Assembly: GCF_000426705.1 (NCBI RefSeq)
Contig: NZ_AUFW01000017.1
Span: forward strand, 1-64,000
Length of the DNA: 64,000 bases
Reading direction: 5' to 3'
Source: Spirochaeta cellobiosiphila DSM 17781
Lineage (GTDB): Bacteria; Spirochaetota; Spirochaetia; DSM-17781
Below the pieces are notes generated by a model. The model made no database searches. It had not been told where the DNA came from and saw only the letters and a program-made list of their open reading frames with translations. Each line of letters starts with the position of its first letter. Position 1 is the stretch's first letter. Below are positions 60,635-64,000 of this stretch, one piece after another. A program made the position numbers and the translations under genes.

Positions 60635-61034
60635 TTAAGGTGGACCAATCCCAATGTATAATTCTAGAAGCAAAAGTAGGTGCTAAGAGTTCATATTCTT
60701 TGCTGTCACATGATAACCATCGGTATTCCCCATGTTCCTCAGATAAACGTAAATCATTGATATCAGAATTCAACTGACATAAATAGATAATCCCTGTTAT
60801 CTGTCTATTAGGAAAATAGGAATCCCAGGTATCAACAAAGCGAAGTGGTTTTACATGATAATTCACTTCTTCCTTGATCTCTCTGATCAATGCTTCTGGA
60901 GCGGTTTCTCCATATTCCAAATGACCACCAGGCAACTCCCACACAGAGGGGTTCGGATAATTACGTCGTAGAGCCAAAAACTTGTTATCGTTTATTATTA
61001 AGGCTTTAACTGAAAAGGTTACTTTTTTCTCCAT
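60627..61034 (-). CDS. NUDIX hydrolase
   Basis: A 135-residue pyrophosphohydrolase. Seen: the Nudix box GGHLEYGETAPEALIREIKEEV (in part, about 37-58) with catalytic Glu residues, after a beta-rich ALIINDNKFLALRR. The length suits a MutT-like or NTP-cleaning enzyme; the substrate is unknown. The ATG at 61034 is chosen because GGAG lies 5 bases upstream. It overlaps the end of the toroid gene by eight bases on the other strand. Confidence 0.88.
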   Translation of the reverse strand: MEKKVTFSVKALIINDNKFLALRRNYPNPSVWELPGGHLEYGETAPEALIREIKEEVNYHVKPLRFVDTWDSYFPNRQITGIIYLCQLNSDINDLRLSEEHGEYRWLSCDSKEYELLAPTFASRIIHWDWSTLIK

Positions 61035-61098
61035 TTTAACTCCAGAATATACAAAGTTTATTGTTATCACTAGAACAATAGGCTACTTTTACAAAGGC

Positions 61099-62226
61099 AT
61101 GGATATTTTAACTGCTGAAGAATTCTTATCGCACAAATCCTTAACCAAGGATTATACTCACAGATTCTTCTATAATGAAAGTCCCTCTTACAACATTAAT
61201 ACAGATATATCAAATGTTTGGGCACAGTTATATTTTGTCAACATTGAGGACCAGTGGATTCCCATTGCTATTCCAGACTCAGATAAACCCAATTGTTATG
61301 TATGTTCCCCTTACAGTCATTACATTGTTTATGCAAGAGAAGAAGTGGAACTCATTTCCTCAAGGACACTTAGGTTCATATCAAAGCTCTTAATAAAATT
61401 TTTAGATCACTTTTATACCAAGATAAATATTGATGATGTTGTGTACATTAACAATTGGTTTCTCTCTACCAACCTCTATCCAAAGCTTTCAAATAAGGTA
61501 TGGATTCAGCTCATCAAAGTAATAAAGGAAAAGTTCCCTACAAAAACTATTATGCTCCGCTCTCTAAATGAACAACATCACAAGGACCTGATAAACACTT
61601 GTCTAAAGCTTGGTTTTAAAAAGATAGCTAGTCGTCAAATATATTGCACAGAACCCTGGAATCCTTCGATTTATAAAAAGAGAGACTATAAAAATGATAA
61701 AAAACTTTTTGAGCGATCTGAATACAAAGTTCTTAGAAATGATGATTTTTCTACCCAAAATATAGATCGCATACTGGGATTGTATAATCAGCTATATTTG
61801 GATAAGTACACAAACCTAAATCCCCATTTTACTTCTGAATTTATTTACAAAGCGATCAAATCTGATACATTCTTCCTTATGGGATTAGAGAAAGAAGGAA
61901 GAATTGATGCCATACTGGGATATTTTATCAGAGAACAAATCATGACTACGCCTCTTTTTGGTTATGATCTAAGCGTTTCGCCAAAGGAAGGATTGTATCG
62001 CTTATTATCTTTTTTGTTATTGAAAGAATCTGAAGATAAAAACTTAATACTCAATCAAAGTTCTGGTGCTGGTCCTTTCAAATTGAATAGGGGTGCACAG
62101 AAAATAATTGAGTATAATTTGTATGATGACAGTAGTGCCAATAAAAAACAAAGGCGTGGTTGGAAGATACTCAACTACCTTGCAACTCAATTTTTTGAAC
62201 CCATGTTAAGGAAAAAAGATTTTTAA
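61099..62226 (+). CDS. GNAT/FemAB-like acyltransferase
   Basis: A 375-residue protein that looks like two related acyltransferase folds. Seen: in the first half IMLRSLNEQHHKDLINTCLKLGFKKIASRQIY (about 155-185), in the second GRIDAILGYFIREQIMTTPLFGYDLSVSPKEGLYRLLSFLLLKES (split over about 268-312) and NQSSGAGPFKLNRGAQKIIEYNLYD near the end, a pattern common at the close of FemAB/GNAT-type proteins. The acceptor is unknown. Start at 61099 is preferred over 60982: it is preceded by TTGTTA-N17-TACTTT ending 9 bases before it, and the longer frame runs into the divergent NUDIX gene. The ATP-grasp gene begins at its stop codon. Confidence 0.6.
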   Translation: MDILTAEEFLSHKSLTKDYTHRFFYNESPSYNINTDISNVWAQLYFVNIEDQWIPIAIPDSDKPNCYVCSPYSHYIVYAREEVELISSRTLRFISKLLIKFLDHFYTKINIDDVVYINNWFLSTNLYPKLSNKVWIQLIKVIKEKFPTKTIMLRSLNEQHHKDLINTCLKLGFKKIASRQIYCTEPWNPSIYKKRDYKNDKKLFERSEYKVLRNDDFSTQNIDRILGLYNQLYLDKYTNLNPHFTSEFIYKAIKSDTFFLMGLEKEGRIDAILGYFIREQIMTTPLFGYDLSVSPKEGLYRLLSFLLLKESEDKNLILNQSSGAGPFKLNRGAQKIIEYNLYDDSSANKKQRRGWKILNYLATQFFEPMLRKKDF

Positions 62227-63374
62227 TGAATATACTCCTCACAGGAGCCAGAGCTCCTTATACCTTAGATTTAGGCAGAAGATTATCCGCATTAAGACAT
62301 AACATCTATTATGCGGATAGCTATTACCTGGCTTTGAGTCGATTTTCCAATACAGGACGAGCCTTTATAAAACTACCTTCTCCACGGTACAAGACAGAAT
62401 CCTTTGTCCAAACATTAAAAGATAGTCTTATTAAATTTGATATTGATTGTCTTATTCCCACATGTGAAGAAATATTTTATATTGCACAAAACAGGTCAAG
62501 GCTTCCTAAGAATGTAAATATTTTTTGCGATAGTTTTGATACTTTAAATCTCCTACATAATAAATATTCTTTTATAAAATTAGCCAAAAAAATAAGTCAT
62601 AAGAATATTAAAATACCTAATACCATCCTGATTAATAAGACCAGTGATATAGAGGATTTTATTGACCATGATAAAAATTGGATTTTAAAACCAGTATATT
62701 CTCGCTTTGGAGAAAGCGTTTTATCCCTTAACGATTTAAAACAAAAAAAGCTTCCTCAAATCACGGTTGAGAATCCTTGGATAGCACAAGAGTACATTAA
62801 GGGTGAAGAGTATTGTTCCTATACAGTAATTCAACATGGTAATATTAAAGCTCATACAGTATATAAATCTCAATATCGAGCAGGAGGAGCTTCTACATTT
62901 TTTGAACATTATCAAATTAGTGTTCTTGAAAAATGGATTGAAAAACTTGTTACTAATATGGGATTTCATGGTCAGATAGCTTTTGACTTTATCAAAACAG
63001 AAGAGGGTTATTACTATCCTATAGAATGCAATCCCCGAATGACCTCAGGATTTCATATTCTATGCCAATCCTCTCATTTAGATACTGTTTATATAGATCA
63101 GGAATCTGAAAGAATTTATCCTCTTCAAAAAGCGAATAAAATTGCCTTAGCCATGAAAATCTTCAATAGAAAAAATAACACACAATTTAAAGAGGATTTT
63201 AGACGTTCACGAGATGTCATATCCAGTCCCACTGATAGGTTTCCTGAATGGGGACAATATCTATCCTATTCCGGTTTACTTTTGAAAGCCCTGTTCAAAC
63301 AAATAAGCCCCATTGAAGCAAGTGTAGAAGATATTGCTTTTAGTCCCCTCATAATAGCAGACTCAGACCATTAA
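62226..63374 (+). CDS. ATP-grasp ligase
   Basis: A 382-residue enzyme of the ATP-grasp class, which joins a carboxylate to an amine or thiol through an acyl phosphate. Seen: an N-terminal Rossmann-like part (ILLTGARAPYTLDLGRRL), LLHNKYSFIKLAKKI (about 98-112), the ATP-binding WILKPVYSRFGESVL (about 152-166), IAQEYIKGEEYCSYTVI (about 182-198) and the metal site YYPIECNPRMTSGFHIL (about 258-274). The substrate is unknown. Start overlaps the previous stop (TAATG), so it is coupled to the acyltransferase. Its end overlaps the convergent KAS III gene. Confidence 0.85.
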   Translation: MNILLTGARAPYTLDLGRRLSALRHNIYYADSYYLALSRFSNTGRAFIKLPSPRYKTESFVQTLKDSLIKFDIDCLIPTCEEIFYIAQNRSRLPKNVNIFCDSFDTLNLLHNKYSFIKLAKKISHKNIKIPNTILINKTSDIEDFIDHDKNWILKPVYSRFGESVLSLNDLKQKKLPQITVENPWIAQEYIKGEEYCSYTVIQHGNIKAHTVYKSQYRAGGASTFFEHYQISVLEKWIEKLVTNMGFHGQIAFDFIKTEEGYYYPIECNPRMTSGFHILCQSSHLDTVYIDQESERIYPLQKANKIALAMKIFNRKNNTQFKEDFRRSRDVISSPTDRFPEWGQYLSYSGLLLKALFKQISPIEASVEDIAFSPLIIADSDH

Positions 63375-64000
63375 TGGTTAAACCTGCTGCCGTTCCTAAC
63401 AACAAGATACAATCCCCTTCTTTGACAAGAGAATTATCCAGTGCTTGACTAAGCATATAAGGAACAGAAACCGCTACCATATTTCCATAATCAGCTACAT
63501 TATCAATGTATTTATCCTGAGGAATATTCAGTCGCTTCATTATAAAACTAAGGGCTTTACTCGCTTGATGAGGGATAACCTTATCAAAACTCTCAAGAGG
63601 GATTCCCCCTTCTGCCACATAATCCTTACAAAAAAGACTGACCTTGCTTATCGTAAAACGGAGAGCTTCTCTACCTTTCATATCAAATAAATAGTCTTGT
63701 AAGCGAGAAGGATCAAAGTGTTGGCCTTGCAAGTTACTTAAGCCTCCTCTGATTTCCGTATGATGAGCGCCTTCCCCCCAAGTATTTTCCTTGGCAAACA
63801 TAACACCTTTGTTCTTATCTGTTTTACTTATGATAAAAGCTGCTGCAGCATCACTGAATAGTTCATAACTTTCTTTTTGATCTTTGTTTAAACCTTGAGA
63901 AGGGACTTCAGCAGATACAATTAACACTTTTGCATATCTTCCCGCTTCTATAAGATAGGATATTGTATCTAGCGCAGTAATAAAACTAGTACAGGAAGTA
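63349..64000 (-). CDS. 3-oxoacyl-ACP synthase III family protein (partial)
   Basis: The minus-strand frame is open to the right window edge, so about 216 C-terminal residues are present. Seen: the active-site Cys in TSCTSFITALDTISYLIEAG next to the edge, SDAAAAFIIS, His in VIPHQASKALSFIM and Asn in VADYGNMVAVSVPYML, the Cys-His-Asn triad of KAS III. FabH starts fatty acid chains from acetyl-CoA; many relatives instead serve natural-product or olefin pathways. Its position beside an ATP-grasp and an acyltransferase hints at the latter. The N-terminus lies outside the window. Confidence 0.88.
   Translation of the reverse strand, partial: TSCTSFITALDTISYLIEAGRYAKVLIVSAEVPSQGLNKDQKESYELFSDAAAAFIISKTDKNKGVMFAKENTWGEGAHHTEIRGGLSNLQGQHFDPSRLQDYLFDMKGREALRFTISKVSLFCKDYVAEGGIPLESFDKVIPHQASKALSFIMKRLNIPQDKYIDNVADYGNMVAVSVPYMLSQALDNSLVKEGDCILLLGTAAGLTINGLSLLL

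Noticed and set aside
1-64000. tRNA, rRNA genes or CRISPR arrays
   Set aside because: No cloverleaf with CCA-ready ends, rRNA-like stretch or regularly spaced repeat series was noticed on reading both strands; a covariance-model scan would be needed to exclude a tRNA fully.

Overview
The window reads as a low-GC bacterial chromosome segment, most likely from a free-living or host-associated anaerobic spirochaete (Spirochaetota). This placement is inferred from gene content: a FlgM-type anti-sigma-28 factor, lipoproteins, a periplasmic cyclophilin-FKBP fusion, and an anaerobic/redox set (Rex, hybrid cluster protein, flavodoxin, Feo iron uptake). No rRNA, tRNA, CRISPR array or intact insertion sequence was seen.

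Region 1 (1-9.2 kb) is accessory. It holds the end of a DUF4469-type protein, a cluster of short repeats, a 3TM phage/GTA-type holin, a large AT-rich YobI-like membrane P-loop NTPase, two GNAT acetyltransferases, an unknown protein, an EVE-like/HNH nuclease, and at least two decayed GNAT genes. It looks like a recombination-prone island with possible defence functions.

Region 2 (9.2-22.5 kb): a secreted SH3 protein, hcp with a GTAAC-N4-GTTAC operator-like palindrome, a methyltransferase, a lipoprotein, a PadR regulator with its own palindrome followed by a flavodoxin/SCP2/membrane fusion, the ResB-CcsA cytochrome c assembly pair with an unknown 538-residue protein, and Nif3-lspA.

Region 3 (22.5-41.8 kb) is mostly housekeeping: a Lon-family protease, an HDOD protein, a glutaredoxin, a SpoU methyltransferase with a degenerate Fe-ADH-like partner, flgM, rsmI, a five-gene operon (zinc ribbon, inositol monophosphatase, methyltransferase, Dabb, Ap4A phosphorylase-like), aspS, aspartate kinase, a YhhN protein, rex, serC-serA and a receiver-Hpt protein. 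Two near-perfect Rex operators bracket a consensus promoter before serC, which ties serine synthesis to NADH/NAD balance.

Region 4 (41.8-56.6 kb): the dual-family prolyl isomerase, lon, an RluA-family synthase, mtaB, a patatin, the divergent metZ/cysM pair, an EamA transporter, flavodoxin with a DUF2023 protein, and a feoA-feoA-feoB-feoC operon behind a structured leader.

Region 5 (56.6-64 kb): a 5'-nucleotidase lipoprotein, an AraC regulator, a candidate attenuator or small RNA, an alpha/alpha-toroid-like protein, NUDIX, a GNAT-like protein coupled to an ATP-grasp ligase, and a KAS III gene cut by the window edge. The last three could belong to an uncharacterised biosynthetic cluster.

One pattern crosses regions: several genes lack a Shine-Dalgarno sequence and instead carry a promoter whose -10 box ends 6-9 bases before the start codon, suggesting leaderless mRNAs (rex, aspS, the Lon-like gene, the methyltransferase at 12383, the AraC gene, the GNAT-like gene at 61099).
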